Shown here one piece after another: positions 24,991 to 33,862 of a stretch of 64,000 nt of DNA. The number at the start of each line of letters is the position of its first letter. The stretch's first letter is position 1. The DNA lies in assembly GCA_963728985.1 (NCBI GenBank), contig CAVSME010000003.1:1-64000 (forward strand). The letters run 5' to 3'. Source of the stretch: DASXAI01 sp963728985. Lineage in GTDB: Bacteria; Actinomycetota; Acidimicrobiia; Acidimicrobiales; Ilumatobacteraceae. Made by a program: the position numbers and the translations under genes. The notes beneath the pieces were generated by a model. The model made no database searches, was not told the origin of the DNA, and saw only the letters and a program-made list of their open reading frames with translations.

Positions 24991-27900
24991 GTGATCTGGT
25001 TCGTCACCAACGTCGACACCGAGGTCCTGGCGCTGCGGACCGCCCTGGAGTCGTTGCCGGCCGACTTCCCCGCCGTGCGGGCGGCCCAGCCGTGGACCTT
25101 CTCGGTCGAGCACGACCTCGCCGGCGCCGACTGCGTCGTCGTCCGCTTGCTCCGGGGCCGGCGGGCCTGGGAGCCCGGGTTCGACCAGCTCCGCCAGGAG
25201 TGCGTGGCCCGCGACATCCCGTTCCTGGCCTTCGCCGGCGAGGCCGTCCCCGATGCCGAACTGACCCTGCTGTCCACCGTTCCGAGCGCCACGATCACCG
25301 AAGCCTTCCGCTACCTGGTGAACGGTGGACCGCAGAACCTCGAACAGCTGCTGCGGTTCGTGGCCGACACGGTGCTGCGGGGCGGCTTCGGCTTCGACCC
25401 GCCGATCGAGATCCCGGCCCACGGCCTGTGGCGGGCCACGTCCCGCTCGGCCGACCGGCCGCTCGTCGGCGTCGTCTTCTACCGGGCCCACCTCGTGGCC
25501 GGGAACACGCAGTTCGTCGACGACCTGTGCGACGCCATCGAGCGGCGGGGCGCCGACGTCGTCGCGGTGTGGTGCTACTCACTGCGGGGCGAGGCCGCCC
25601 GACCGGTGCTCGATCTGCTGCACGAGCGCGGGCTCGACGTCCTGATCACCACCGTGCTGGCCACGGGCGGCGCGGTGGCCGGCGCCGGCGTGGCCGGCGC
25701 GCCGGGCGGCCTCGACGGCGACGACTGGGACGCCAGGGCGCTGGCCGCCCTCGACGTGCCCATCGTCCAGGCCCCGTCGGCGGGCCGGTCGGTGGCCGAG
25801 TGGCTCGACGACCCGGGCGGCCTCGGGCCCTACGACGCCACGGCGGGCATCGCCATCCCCGAGTTCGACGGCCGCATCATCGGGCCCGTCTTCTCCTTCA
25901 ACGAGGTGGTCGACGACGGCGACGACCTCGGCAACGTGGTGCGGGCCTACCGCAGCGTCCCCGACCGGGTCGAGCGGGTGGCGGGACTGGCGAGCCGCTA
26001 CGCCCGGCTGCGGCGGACCCCGACCTCGCGGCGGCGGGTGGCCGTCATCCTCAGCGCCTACCCCACCAAGCGCAGCCGCCTCGGCAACGCCGTCGGGCTC
26101 GACACGCCGGCGTCGGCGGTGCGCCTGCTCGACGCAATGGCGGCCGAGGGCTACGCCATCGTCGATCGTCCCGCCGGCGGCGACGACCTCATGGCGGCGC
26201 TGGCCGACGGGCTCACGTACGAGGCCGACGCGCTCCTGCCGGCGCAGCTCACAGCGGCCCTCGGTCGGCTGCCGGCCGAGCACTACGCGGCGTGGTTCGC
26301 CACGTTGCCGGCTGATGCTCGTGAGGAGCTCGAGCGCTCGTGGGGTCCCGCCCCCGGGCGGGCGCGGGTGCACGACGGCCACCTCGTGTTCAGCGGCCTC
26401 GATCTCGGCAACGTGATCGTCGCCATCCAGCCACCGCGCGGCTACGGCGACGACCCGGTGGCCATCTACCACTCGCTGAACCTGCCCCCCACCCACCACT
26501 ACCTCGCCTTCTACCGCTGGCTGGATGAGGTGTGGGGCGCCGACGCCATCGTGCACCTGGGCAAGCACGGCACCCTCGAATGGCTGCCGGGCAAGACGCT
26601 GGCCCTCTCCGCCGGCTGCTGGCCCGACGCCGCCCTGGGCGAAGTGCCGTTCTTCTACCCGTTCGTGGTGAACGACCCGGGCGAGGGCGCGCAGGCCAAG
26701 CGTCGCACCCACGCCGTCGTGATCGACCACCTCCTGCCGCCGATGACCCGGGCCGACACCTACGACGAGACGGCCAAGCTGGAACAGCTCTTCGACGAGT
26801 ACAGCCAGATCCAGAGCCTCGATCCCACCAAGCTGCCCGCCCTCCGCACCCGCATCTGGGAGACGCTGACCGAGGCGGCCATCGACCGCGATCTCGGCCT
26901 CGCCACGGCACCCGGGGACGACGCGTTCGACGACGTGATCGTGGAGGTCGACGGCTACCTGTGCGAGCTCAAGGACGCGCAGATCCGCGGCGGACTCCAC
27001 ATCCTCGGCGACCCTCCGGCGGGTGACGGGCTCATCGACCTGGTGCTGGCTGTCACCCGGCTGGGTCACGGCCAGGTGCGGTCGCTGCGCGCCTGCGTGG
27101 CCGAGCAGCTCGGCCTCGACGTCGCCGAGCCCCGCCACGGCGACGCCATCGAGCAGGCCTGCCGCGCCCTGGTCGAGGCGGCGGCGCGGCGGGGCTGGCG
27201 GGGGGCCGACGGCGACCTGCCCACGGTCCACTGGATCTGCGACTGGCTGGTGCCGAACCTGCGGCGGGCCAGCGACGAGATCACGAACCTGCTGGCCGGC
27301 CTGGAGGGTCGGTACGTTCCCGCCGGCCCGAGCGGCACCCTCACGCGCGGCGGCGCCCACGTCCTGCCGACCGGGCGCAACTTCTACTCGCTCGACCCCA
27401 ACGCGCTGCCGACGCCGCTGGCGTGGGACGTCGGGTGCGGCCTGGCCGACGCGGTCGTCGCCCGCCACCTCGACGAGGAGGGCCACTACCCCGATGCCGT
27501 CGGGCTGGTGCTCTGGGGCACCGCGCTCATCCGGACCCAGGGTGACGATGTGGCCGAGGCGCTGGCGCTCATGGGCGTGCGGCCGGTGTGGGAGGCCGAG
27601 TCCCGGCGGGTCGTCGGCCTCGAGCCCATCCCCCTCGCCGAGCTGGGCAGACCCCGCATCGACGTCACCGTGCGCATCTCCGGCTTCTTCCGCGACGCCT
27701 TCCCCAACCTCGTCCACCTCCTCGACGACGCCGTGGCGCTGGCCGCATCGCTCGACGAAGGCACCGACGGCAACTTCGTCCGGGCCCACGGGCTCGACGA
27801 TCCGCGCATCTACGGACCGCCGCCCGCCGCCTACGGGGCGGGCGTGGGCACCGCTCTCGACCAGCGGTCGTGGCGCTCCGACGATGACCTGGCGGCCGTG

Positions 27901-28518
27901 TACATCGCCTGGTCCGGCTACAGCTACGGCCGCGGTGGCTACGGCGTGGCCAACGAGGACGCCATGCGGCGGCGGTTCGCCGCCATCGCCGTCGCCGTCA
28001 AGAACCAGGACAACCGCGAGCACGACATCTTCGACAGCGACGACTACCTCCAGGACCACGGCGGCATGGTCGCCACCATCCGATCGCTCACCGGCGCCGC
28101 GCCGAAGGCCTGGCTCGGCGACTCGGCCGACCCCACCCGTCCCGTCGTGCGGTCACTCGCCGAGGAGGCGGCGCGCGTCGTGCGCACCCGCGTCGTGAAC
28201 CCGCGCTGGATCGAGGCCATGGAGCGCCACGGCTACAAGGGCGCGTTCGAGATGGCGGCCACCGTCGACTTCCTGTTCGGCTACGACGCCACCGCCAAGG
28301 TGGTGGACGACTGGATGTACGAGAAGGTGGCCGCCGCGTACGTCGCCGATCCGGCGGTGCGGAAGTTCTTCGAGCAGTCCAACCCGTGGGCGCTGACGTC
28401 GATCGCCGAGAAGTTGCTCGAGGCCGCCGACCGCGGGATGTGGGCCGCGGCGCCCGAAACCCTCACCACGTTGCGCCGGGCGCTGCTCGAAGCCGAGGGG
28501 TGGGAAGAAGGACGGTGA
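24991..28518 (+). CDS. cobN: Aerobic cobaltochelatase, CobN subunit
   Basis: CobN is the large subunit that binds hydrogenobyrinic acid a,c-diamide and inserts cobalt, driven by CobS/CobT or ChlI/ChlD-type ATPase partners. At 1175 residues it is full length. Recognisable blocks include IVHLGKHGTLEWLPGKTLAL, the preceding PPRGYGDDP, LKDAQIRGGLHILGD, RISGFFRDAFPN and YGRGGYGVANEDAM near the C-terminus, as in the CobN/BchH family. GTG 24991 has no ribosome-binding site but clean N-terminal coding. The ATPase subunits are not in this window. Confidence 0.93.
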   Translation: MIWFVTNVDTEVLALRTALESLPADFPAVRAAQPWTFSVEHDLAGADCVVVRLLRGRRAWEPGFDQLRQECVARDIPFLAFAGEAVPDAELTLLSTVPSATITEAFRYLVNGGPQNLEQLLRFVADTVLRGGFGFDPPIEIPAHGLWRATSRSADRPLVGVVFYRAHLVAGNTQFVDDLCDAIERRGADVVAVWCYSLRGEAARPVLDLLHERGLDVLITTVLATGGAVAGAGVAGAPGGLDGDDWDARALAALDVPIVQAPSAGRSVAEWLDDPGGLGPYDATAGIAIPEFDGRIIGPVFSFNEVVDDGDDLGNVVRAYRSVPDRVERVAGLASRYARLRRTPTSRRRVAVILSAYPTKRSRLGNAVGLDTPASAVRLLDAMAAEGYAIVDRPAGGDDLMAALADGLTYEADALLPAQLTAALGRLPAEHYAAWFATLPADAREELERSWGPAPGRARVHDGHLVFSGLDLGNVIVAIQPPRGYGDDPVAIYHSLNLPPTHHYLAFYRWLDEVWGADAIVHLGKHGTLEWLPGKTLALSAGCWPDAALGEVPFFYPFVVNDPGEGAQAKRRTHAVVIDHLLPPMTRADTYDETAKLEQLFDEYSQIQSLDPTKLPALRTRIWETLTEAAIDRDLGLATAPGDDAFDDVIVEVDGYLCELKDAQIRGGLHILGDPPAGDGLIDLVLAVTRLGHGQVRSLRACVAEQLGLDVAEPRHGDAIEQACRALVEAAARRGWRGADGDLPTVHWICDWLVPNLRRASDEITNLLAGLEGRYVPAGPSGTLTRGGAHVLPTGRNFYSLDPNALPTPLAWDVGCGLADAVVARHLDEEGHYPDAVGLVLWGTALIRTQGDDVAEALALMGVRPVWEAESRRVVGLEPIPLAELGRPRIDVTVRISGFFRDAFPNLVHLLDDAVALAASLDEGTDGNFVRAHGLDDPRIYGPPPAAYGAGVGTALDQRSWRSDDDLAAVYIAWSGYSYGRGGYGVANEDAMRRRFAAIAVAVKNQDNREHDIFDSDDYLQDHGGMVATIRSLTGAAPKAWLGDSADPTRPVVRSLAEEAARVVRTRVVNPRWIEAMERHGYKGAFEMAATVDFLFGYDATAKVVDDWMYEKVAAAYVADPAVRKFFEQSNPWALTSIAEKLLEAADRGMWAAAPETLTTLRRALLEAEGWEEGR

Positions 28519-28558
28519 CGGCCGACTAGCAGCGGTCCACCCGGGGTAGACGGCGGTT

Positions 28559-28846
28559 GTGAGGAGCACGGGCGACGGACGCGATGAGCGACGCCGCGCC
28601 GACCGCTTCCCCCTCACCGGCGCCGTGCACGCGGCCACGTGGGCCGAGCGGGTGCTCGTCGGCGGCTTCGCCGTCAACGCCTCCGAGACGGGGCTCCTCG
28701 TCTCCTTCCCCGGACCGGCCGTCCCCGTCCACATCGGCGACCGCTGCCTCGTGTCGATCCGGCTGGCCGGGGGGCTCGTCCACCTGCTTGGCCACGTGCG
28801 CCGCAAGGCGGCCGGCGACGACGGGGCCGGTGGCCACGATCCGTGA
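28559..28846 (+). CDS. PilZ-domain protein (c-di-GMP receptor candidate)
   Basis: The 95-residue product has the PilZ N-terminal arginine motif (ERRRADRFPL) and the NASETGLLV box, equivalent to (D/N)xSxxG, followed by a beta-barrel. These are the c-di-GMP-binding elements, although the first residue of the second motif is Asn. GTG 28559 has no ribosome-binding site, and TAGACG lies six bases upstream. The last seven or eight codons and the stop lie inside a dispersed intergenic repeat (28823-28941), so the C-terminus may have been rewritten by that repeat. Confidence 0.65.
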   Translation: MRSTGDGRDERRRADRFPLTGAVHAATWAERVLVGGFAVNASETGLLVSFPGPAVPVHIGDRCLVSIRLAGGLVHLLGHVRRKAAGDDGAGGHDP

Positions 28847-28941
28847 GCGACGTTGGGTGCCGATTCGGTCATGGGTGCCGATCGGCCCGCCAGGCGAGGC
28901 AATCAGCACCCAAACGCCGATCGGAACAGGAATCCGCGCGC
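28823..28941 (-). repeat. Dispersed palindromic repeat, family 1, copy A
   Basis: The complement of this segment matches 42618-42738 almost base for base, and 60504-60590 over its core. The shared core has TGGGTGC(C/T)GAT, a loop containing TCGCCTGGCGGGCCG, and two copies of ATCGGCACCCA, giving an 11-bp stem with alternative partners. It covers the 3' end of the PilZ gene and lies between convergent genes. Confidence 0.85.
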
Positions 28942-28961
28942 CGAGCTGGCCGTTCCCGAGG

Positions 28962-29576
28962 TCAGGCCCGAGCGGCGGCCGCCGTGCCGAGGTCCTCGAC
29001 GAGAGCGGCCCGGATCCGGGCGGCGTCGTCCGTGGCCCGCAGGACGGCCGAAGGATGGAAGGTCACGAAGGCGGTGCGGTCGCCAGCGGCGAACGGCTGA
29101 CCACGGCTGGCGTTGACGGCGACCGTGCGACCGAGCACGGCCCGGGCCGCTGTCGCGCCGAGGGCCACCACGACCAGCGCGCTCACCGCCTCCAGTTCGG
29201 CCGCCAGCCACGGATGGCACGCCGTCACCTCCCCCGTCGACGGCTTCTTGTGCAAGCGTCGCTTCCCGCTGCGCTCGTGTTTGAAGTGCTTCACGGCGTT
29301 GGTCACGTAGAGCGTCGACACGTCGATGCCGGCCTCGGCCAGGCACTCCCACAGCACCGCTCCCGCGGGACCGACGAAAGGGTGGCCCTGGCGGTCCTCC
29401 TGGTCGCCCGGTTGCTCGCCGACCAGGACGAGGGTGGCATCGGCCGGACCCTCGCCGAAGACCGTCTGGGTGGTGTCGACGTAGAGCGGGCAGCCCGTGC
29501 ACCCCTGGGCGGCGGCGCGGAGATCAGTGAGGCTCCGCGTCGCCGGGACGAACGGTGCGGCGCTGCCGGCGTCCAT
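28962..29576 (-). CDS. udgX: UdgX, uracil-DNA glycosylase that crosslinks to uracil sites
   Basis: This 204-residue family-4-like UDG has a CxxC at Cys26/Cys29 (iron-sulfur ligands), the GEQPGDQED active-site loop, GHPFVGPAGAVLWECL, and VTNAVKHFK followed by the loop SGKRRLHKKP. The His at position 109 in that loop (KRRIH in characterised UdgX, KRRLH here) is the residue known to form a covalent bond with the abasic sugar after uracil removal. ATG 29576 gives MDAGSAAPFVP. It is convergent with the PilZ gene across the repeat. Confidence 0.85.
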   Translation of the reverse strand: MDAGSAAPFVPATRSLTDLRAAAQGCTGCPLYVDTTQTVFGEGPADATLVLVGEQPGDQEDRQGHPFVGPAGAVLWECLAEAGIDVSTLYVTNAVKHFKHERSGKRRLHKKPSTGEVTACHPWLAAELEAVSALVVVALGATAARAVLGRTVAVNASRGQPFAAGDRTAFVTFHPSAVLRATDDAARIRAALVEDLGTAAAARA

Positions 29577-29802
29577 GGGCGGGACCTACCCGCTCGGCGG
29601 CGGCGGCACACTGGCCCGGCTCGGGCAGTTCGACGGGCCCGAGCGACAGCGCCGCCAGCCACACCCACGGACCGGCCACGGGACGATCGCGAGGCGGCGC
29701 CAGCAGCAGCTCCAGCTCGGCATCGAGGGCGCGCATCGTCCGCCGGATCCATCGCTCGGCTCGCCAATGGCGAACTGCATCGCACACGCGCACCCATCGC
29801 AC
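29524..29802 (-). CDS. Possible small gene upstream of udgX
   Basis: An open frame of 92 residues (MRWVRVCDAVRHWRAERWIR, then TMRALDAELELLLAPP and GPWVWLAALSLGPVELPEPG) begins at ATG 29802. It overlaps the udgX start by about 50 bases. The first 60 residues look protein-like; the rest is composition-driven where it overlaps udgX. It could be a small coupled gene with a frameshift near its end, or chance. I do not recognise it. Confidence 0.3.
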   Translation of the reverse strand: MRWVRVCDAVRHWRAERWIRRTMRALDAELELLLAPPRDRPVAGPWVWLAALSLGPVELPEPGQCAAAAERVGPAHGRRQRRTVRPGDAEPH

Positions 29803-29897
29803 GCTCCACCTCTACCCCACGCCGATGAACGCAACGTCGCCGCCGGACGACACCGGCGCGAACTCTGGGGCATGCCAACCGGCCGCCACGTGGCCCT

Positions 29898-30617
29898 TCA
29901 GGCCTCGGAGGCGCCCTTCTTGCGAACGCGCCGCCGGGCCGGGCTCGTGCCGCTCAGGGCCGGCCGTTCGAGGCCGAGGGCCCGCACCCACAGCTTGCTC
30001 AGGGTCTCGACCGCCTTGTCCTTGTCGTAGTCGAGGTCGAGCACCGTCCACTCGTAGAGGAACCGGTCCACCATGTAGGACAGCGCGTTGGCCGTATAGA
30101 TGGGGTCCAGGTCGGGGTAGACGAGACCCTCTCGTTGCCAGCGGCGGATGGCTTTGGACACCCGGGTCTCGAAGTCACGATGGACGTCTCGGCCCAGCTC
30201 GCGGACATCGGGCAGCGGACCGATCTGCAGGAGGACGGTCATCATCCGGGCGTTGCGCAAGTACCCCTCCACGTAGGCCCGGTTGGCCTTGTAGATGCCG
30301 GCGATCGGGTCGTCGCGCAGCAGATCGGCGCCGGAGTCGTCGTAGAGGTCGGCGATCACGATCGTCACGAGCTCCCGGAAGATCGCCTGCTTGGAGGGGT
30401 AGTAGTTGTAGAAGGTCCCAGTTGCCACGCCGGCCTCGACCACGATGTCGGCCAGCCGGGCGTTGTGGTAGCCGGCCTGCTCGAACACCACCCGGGCGGC
30501 CGTGAGCAGCTTCTGGCGCGTCCGCGCCCGCCGCGGCGCCGTCCGCGGGTTGCCGTCGCCGGTGCGCGCAACGACCTCCACAGCCGCTTTTACCGGCTTG
30601 CGATCCCCACTGCTCAC
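29898..30617 (-). CDS. TetR-family transcriptional regulator
   Basis: The N-terminal helix-turn-helix is typical: TRQKLLTAARVVFEQAGYHN, then RLADIVVEAGVATGTFYNYYPSKQAIF. A ligand-binding helical domain of about 140 residues and a basic tail (RRRVRKKGASEA) follow. GTG 30617 behind GGTGGGGGC is the likeliest start; an upstream ATG (30686) would overlap the preceding gene by 47 bases. It lies directly downstream of a second TetR gene on the same strand. Ligand unknown; nearby catabolic genes suggest a lipid- or terpenoid-type acyl compound. Confidence 0.85.
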   Translation of the reverse strand: MSSGDRKPVKAAVEVVARTGDGNPRTAPRRARTRQKLLTAARVVFEQAGYHNARLADIVVEAGVATGTFYNYYPSKQAIFRELVTIVIADLYDDSGADLLRDDPIAGIYKANRAYVEGYLRNARMMTVLLQIGPLPDVRELGRDVHRDFETRVSKAIRRWQREGLVYPDLDPIYTANALSYMVDRFLYEWTVLDLDYDKDKAVETLSKLWVRALGLERPALSGTSPARRRVRKKGASEA

Positions 30618-30639
30618 GATGTGCCCCCACCGCCCCTGA

Positions 30640-31350
30640 TCACTGACGTCCCCCGATCGAGCGCGATCGGGCCTCTTTCGATACATCAGATTTCTTCCGG
30701 CTCGCGGCGATCGCCTCGGCGCCCTCCGCGAGGGCCAGGAAGAGGGCGCTGGCGTCGTCGATCAGCTGCTGGCGGGAGACGGTGATGCGGCCGTCGAGCC
30801 ACGCCACCAGCAGCTCGCTGAAGCCGCCGACGAGCACGGCGGCGGTGACCCGCCCGATGTGCTCGCCCGCTGGCGGCGCTCCCCGCCGGTCGGCGGCGTC
30901 ACGCTCCACGAAGGTGACGACGTCGTAGCCGGTCTCGATCCGCCGGCGGTTGAGCGCCTCGCAGCCGAGGGCCTCCACGTACAGCACCCGGGCCCGTCGC
31001 CGGTCCTCGTCGACGAAGAGCACCGTGGTCTCGACCGCCGCGCGCATCTGATCGCGAGGATCGTCGCCGGCACCGTCGATGGCCGCCTTGACCGCGGCGC
31101 GGAGCTCGGCGACGAGGCGGTCGTAGACGGCGACCACGAGGGCGTCGAGGTCGAGGAAGCTCTCGTAGAAGTACCGCGGGTTGAGCCGCGCCTGCTGACA
31201 CACCGCCCGCACGGTCGTGCCGGTCCAGCCCGACGTGCCCAGCAGTTCGAAGGTGGCGTCAAGGAGGAGTTCGCGGCGCTCAGTCCGACGATCCTCGGTG
31301 GAAACACCCGCCCAGCGCACCGGCGCCCGCTGTTCATCCGCAGTTGGCAA
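30640..31350 (-). CDS. TetR-family transcriptional regulator, divergent from catabolic run
   Basis: The DNA-binding domain reads RRELLLDATFELLGTSGWTG, then TTVRAVCQQARLNPRYFYESF, with a helical ligand domain to the end (LFLALAEGAEAIAASRKKSD). ATG 31350 is the upstream start. A GTG at the VSTEDRRTERR segment is an alternative that would lengthen the gap to the operator. It is divergent from the FAD monooxygenase gene, with an imperfect palindrome (31356-31383) between them, the usual arrangement for autoregulation and control of the neighbour. Confidence 0.83.
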   Translation of the reverse strand: MPTADEQRAPVRWAGVSTEDRRTERRELLLDATFELLGTSGWTGTTVRAVCQQARLNPRYFYESFLDLDALVVAVYDRLVAELRAAVKAAIDGAGDDPRDQMRAAVETTVLFVDEDRRRARVLYVEALGCEALNRRRIETGYDVVTFVERDAADRRGAPPAGEHIGRVTAAVLVGGFSELLVAWLDGRITVSRQQLIDDASALFLALAEGAEAIAASRKKSDVSKEARSRSIGGRQ

Positions 31351-31355
31351 TAGGC

Positions 31356-31383
31356 GTTACCGTACCCTAGGGTCGCTGGTAAC
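31356..31383. promoter_or_regulatory. Palindromic operator between tetR and the catabolic run
   Basis: GTTACC (31356-31361) and GGTAAC (31378-31383) flank the inner palindrome ACCCTAGGGT (31364-31373). The centres differ by one base. The size and the position just upstream of a divergent TetR gene fit a TetR operator. Confidence 0.6.
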
Positions 31384-31461
31384 AGCCGTTTCCAAGGCGG
31401 CCACAACGAGGGGACAGGGCGTGGCGGGGACCCGGAGGGATATGACGGGGACGGGGGGGAT

Positions 31462-32880
31462 ATGACGCGGACGGAGCACGTCGTCATCATCGGAGCCGGC
31501 GTGGGCGGCCTCGGCGCCGCGCTCGCGCTCGCGCGATCCGGTCATCCGGTCACGCTCCTCGAGCGCGACACCCTCCCGGTCACGGGTGACGCCGAGGCAG
31601 CGTTCGCCGCGGAACGGCGGGGGGCGCAACAGGTCCACCAGACGCACGGGTTCCTGGCGCGGAGCATGGTCGTGCTCCGCGACCGGTTCCCCGACGTGCT
31701 GGAGCGACTCCTCGCCGTCGGCTGCATCACCATGCCGGCCAACGCCAACCTGGGCGAGACCCGGCCGGGCGACGAGGATCTCTCCGTCCTGATCGTGCGG
31801 CGCACCACGTTCGAGTGGCTCCTGCGCGAAGCGGCGCTGGCCGAAGCCAACGTCACGATCCGCACGGACGCCGCCGTCACCGGCCTCCTGCACGCCCCGC
31901 TCGGCGGTGAGGGTCCGCCCGTCGTGCGGGGGGTGCGGCTGGCCGACGGCCGCGCCGTCGAGGGTGACATCGTGGTCGACGCCAGCGGGCGCCGCAGCGC
32001 CCTGCCCGGATGGCTGGCCGAGCTCGGTGTCAGCGTGCCCGAGACGGTCCACGAGAGCGGGCTGATGTACCTGTCCCGCTGGTACCGCCTGCCGCCAGAG
32101 CTCGACGTGGAGATCGACCCGAAGCTCGGTGGTGACCTCCGCTACGTGAAGTACCTCGCCGTGCCCGGCGACGCCCGCTCCCTGTCGATCACCATCGCCG
32201 TGCCCACCGCCGACGCCGAGCTGCGGGCGGCGCTGGCCGATCCGGACGGCTTCGAGCGGGCCTGCGCCCTGCTGCCCGGGCCCGACCGCTTCTTCGGTCA
32301 CGGCCCGCTCGAGCCCCTCGGCGGGGTACGACCGATGGCCGGGCTCCTCAACCGGATCCGGCGCTTCGTCGACGACGACGGATGGCCAACCGTGCTCGGC
32401 TTCCACGCCATCGGCGACTCGCACACCTGTACCAATCCGCTCTATGGGCGCGGCTGCTCCTTGGCTCTGGTGCAAGGGCTCCTCCTGGCCGACGCCACCG
32501 CCGCCCATCCCCGCGACCCGAGCCGCCGGAGCCTGGCGTACGAGGCGGCGTGCCGGCGCGAGATCGAGCCGTGGTTCCACTCGTCCGTCGAGCTGGACGC
32601 CGGCGGAGCCGATCCGGCCAGCTCCGACAGCGACGCCCCGCCCAACCCGATGGCGCGCGTCTTCGCCGCGGCGGCCACCGATCCGGTCATCGGGCGCGGC
32701 ATCACGCGGATGATGAACCTCCTCACCCTGCCGTCCGAGCTGGCCGCCGATCCCGAGTTCGGCGCCCGCGTGGCGGCGATCTTCGCCGACCCCGAGTCGT
32801 ACCCGCTCCCGCCCCGCATCGGCCCCACGCGATCCGAGCTGCTCGACGGCGTGCGCGCCGACATCCAGGAGGCCTCGTGA
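31462..32880 (+). CDS. FAD-dependent monooxygenase/oxidoreductase
   Basis: The 472-residue product opens with a Rossmann FAD motif (VVIIGAGVGGLGAALALARS), has the DG-like segment DIVVDASGRRSALPGWL, and a second FAD-contact region GFHAIGDSHTCTNPLYGRG. This is the arrangement of PHBH-type flavoprotein monooxygenases and squalene/tryptophan-halogenase-like relatives. ATG 31462 is chosen as the start. It leads a run with an epoxide hydrolase (overlap GTGA), an LLM monooxygenase and a zinc dehydrogenase. Substrate unknown; the neighbours suggest oxidation of an isoprenoid or cyclic hydrocarbon. Confidence 0.72.
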   Translation: MTRTEHVVIIGAGVGGLGAALALARSGHPVTLLERDTLPVTGDAEAAFAAERRGAQQVHQTHGFLARSMVVLRDRFPDVLERLLAVGCITMPANANLGETRPGDEDLSVLIVRRTTFEWLLREAALAEANVTIRTDAAVTGLLHAPLGGEGPPVVRGVRLADGRAVEGDIVVDASGRRSALPGWLAELGVSVPETVHESGLMYLSRWYRLPPELDVEIDPKLGGDLRYVKYLAVPGDARSLSITIAVPTADAELRAALADPDGFERACALLPGPDRFFGHGPLEPLGGVRPMAGLLNRIRRFVDDDGWPTVLGFHAIGDSHTCTNPLYGRGCSLALVQGLLLADATAAHPRDPSRRSLAYEAACRREIEPWFHSSVELDAGGADPASSDSDAPPNPMARVFAAAATDPVIGRGITRMMNLLTLPSELAADPEFGARVAAIFADPESYPLPPRIGPTRSELLDGVRADIQEAS

Positions 32881-33827
32881 CCGAGCGGGTCGTCCGTACC
32901 AACGGCGTCGAGCTCCACGTGGTCGAGGAGGGCACCGGCTTCCCGGTGGTGTTTGCTCACGGCTTCCCCGAGTTGGCCTACTCGTGGCGCCACCAGCTTC
33001 CGGCGATCGCCGCCGCCGGCTACCGGGCCATCGCCCCCGACCAGCGCGGGTACGGGCGGTCGAGCCGGCCCACGGCCATCGCCGACTACGACATCGTGCA
33101 CCTGACCGACGACCTCCTCGGCGTCCTCGACGCCGCCGGCGAGGAGCGGGCCGTCTTCGTGGGCCACGACTGGGGCGCGATGGTGGTCTGGTCGCTCGCC
33201 CTGCAGGCCCCGGAGCGGGTGGCCGGCGTGGTCGGCATGAGCGTGCCCTTCCTGCCCCGCCCGCCGCTGGCCCCGACGACGCTGATGCGCCAGCTGTTCG
33301 CCGACTCCTTCTTCTACGTCCTGTACTTCCAGGAACCGGGCGTGGCCGACCTCGACCTCGGCGCCGATCCCGCCACCACCATGCGCCGCCTCCTCGCCGG
33401 TGCCACGGTCACCGATCCGACCCAGATCGATCCCGACGCCTTCGCCGACGACGGGCGAGGGTTCGTGGACCGCTTCCCCGAGCCGGCGTCGCTGCCGGCG
33501 TGGCTCGACCAGGCCGAGCTGGACCACTACGTCGCCGAGTTCTCCCGCACCGGCTTCACCGGCGGCCTGAACTGGTACCGCAACCTGGACCGCAACTGGA
33601 CGCTCACGCCCGCGCTCGACGGCGCCCGGGTGAACGTCCCGTCGCTGTTCATCGGCGGCCGGCTCGATCCGGTCCTCACCATGAGCCCGCCCGGGGCGAT
33701 GGAAGGCTGGATGGACGACCACCGCGGCACCGTCCTCATCGACGGCGCCGGTCACTGGGTGCAGCAGGAGACACCGGCACCGGTCAACGCCGCGCTGGTC
33801 GAGTTCCTGCGCGGCCTTCCGGTCTGA
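32877..33827 (+). CDS. Epoxide hydrolase (alpha/beta-hydrolase fold)
   Basis: The 316-residue enzyme has the oxyanion-hole HGFPELAYSWRHQ, the nucleophile elbow VGHDWGAMVVW (Asp nucleophile, as in epoxide hydrolases and haloalkane dehalogenases), an Asp in IGGRLDPVLT and the catalytic His in DGAGHWVQQE. DQRGYGRSSRP is also typical of epoxide hydrolases. GTG 32877 overlaps the monooxygenase stop. It likely opens the epoxide made by one of the adjacent oxygenases to a diol. Confidence 0.8.
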   Translation: MTERVVRTNGVELHVVEEGTGFPVVFAHGFPELAYSWRHQLPAIAAAGYRAIAPDQRGYGRSSRPTAIADYDIVHLTDDLLGVLDAAGEERAVFVGHDWGAMVVWSLALQAPERVAGVVGMSVPFLPRPPLAPTTLMRQLFADSFFYVLYFQEPGVADLDLGADPATTMRRLLAGATVTDPTQIDPDAFADDGRGFVDRFPEPASLPAWLDQAELDHYVAEFSRTGFTGGLNWYRNLDRNWTLTPALDGARVNVPSLFIGGRLDPVLTMSPPGAMEGWMDDHRGTVLIDGAGHWVQQETPAPVNAALVEFLRGLPV

Positions 33828-33862
33828 CAGCGTTTCCGGCACACGACTCTTGAGGGGGATCC

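Noticed and set aside
25579..28059. A leftward open frame of about 826 codons opposite cobN
   Set aside because: Its composition (Gly/Val/Asp/His-rich) is the complement of high-GC coding sequence, and cobN on the other strand is unambiguous.
28823..28941. Possible CRISPR-like repeat because ATCGGCACCCA recurs
   Set aside because: The recurring units are inverted and closely spaced, there are no regular spacers, and the whole block is copied at three distant places.
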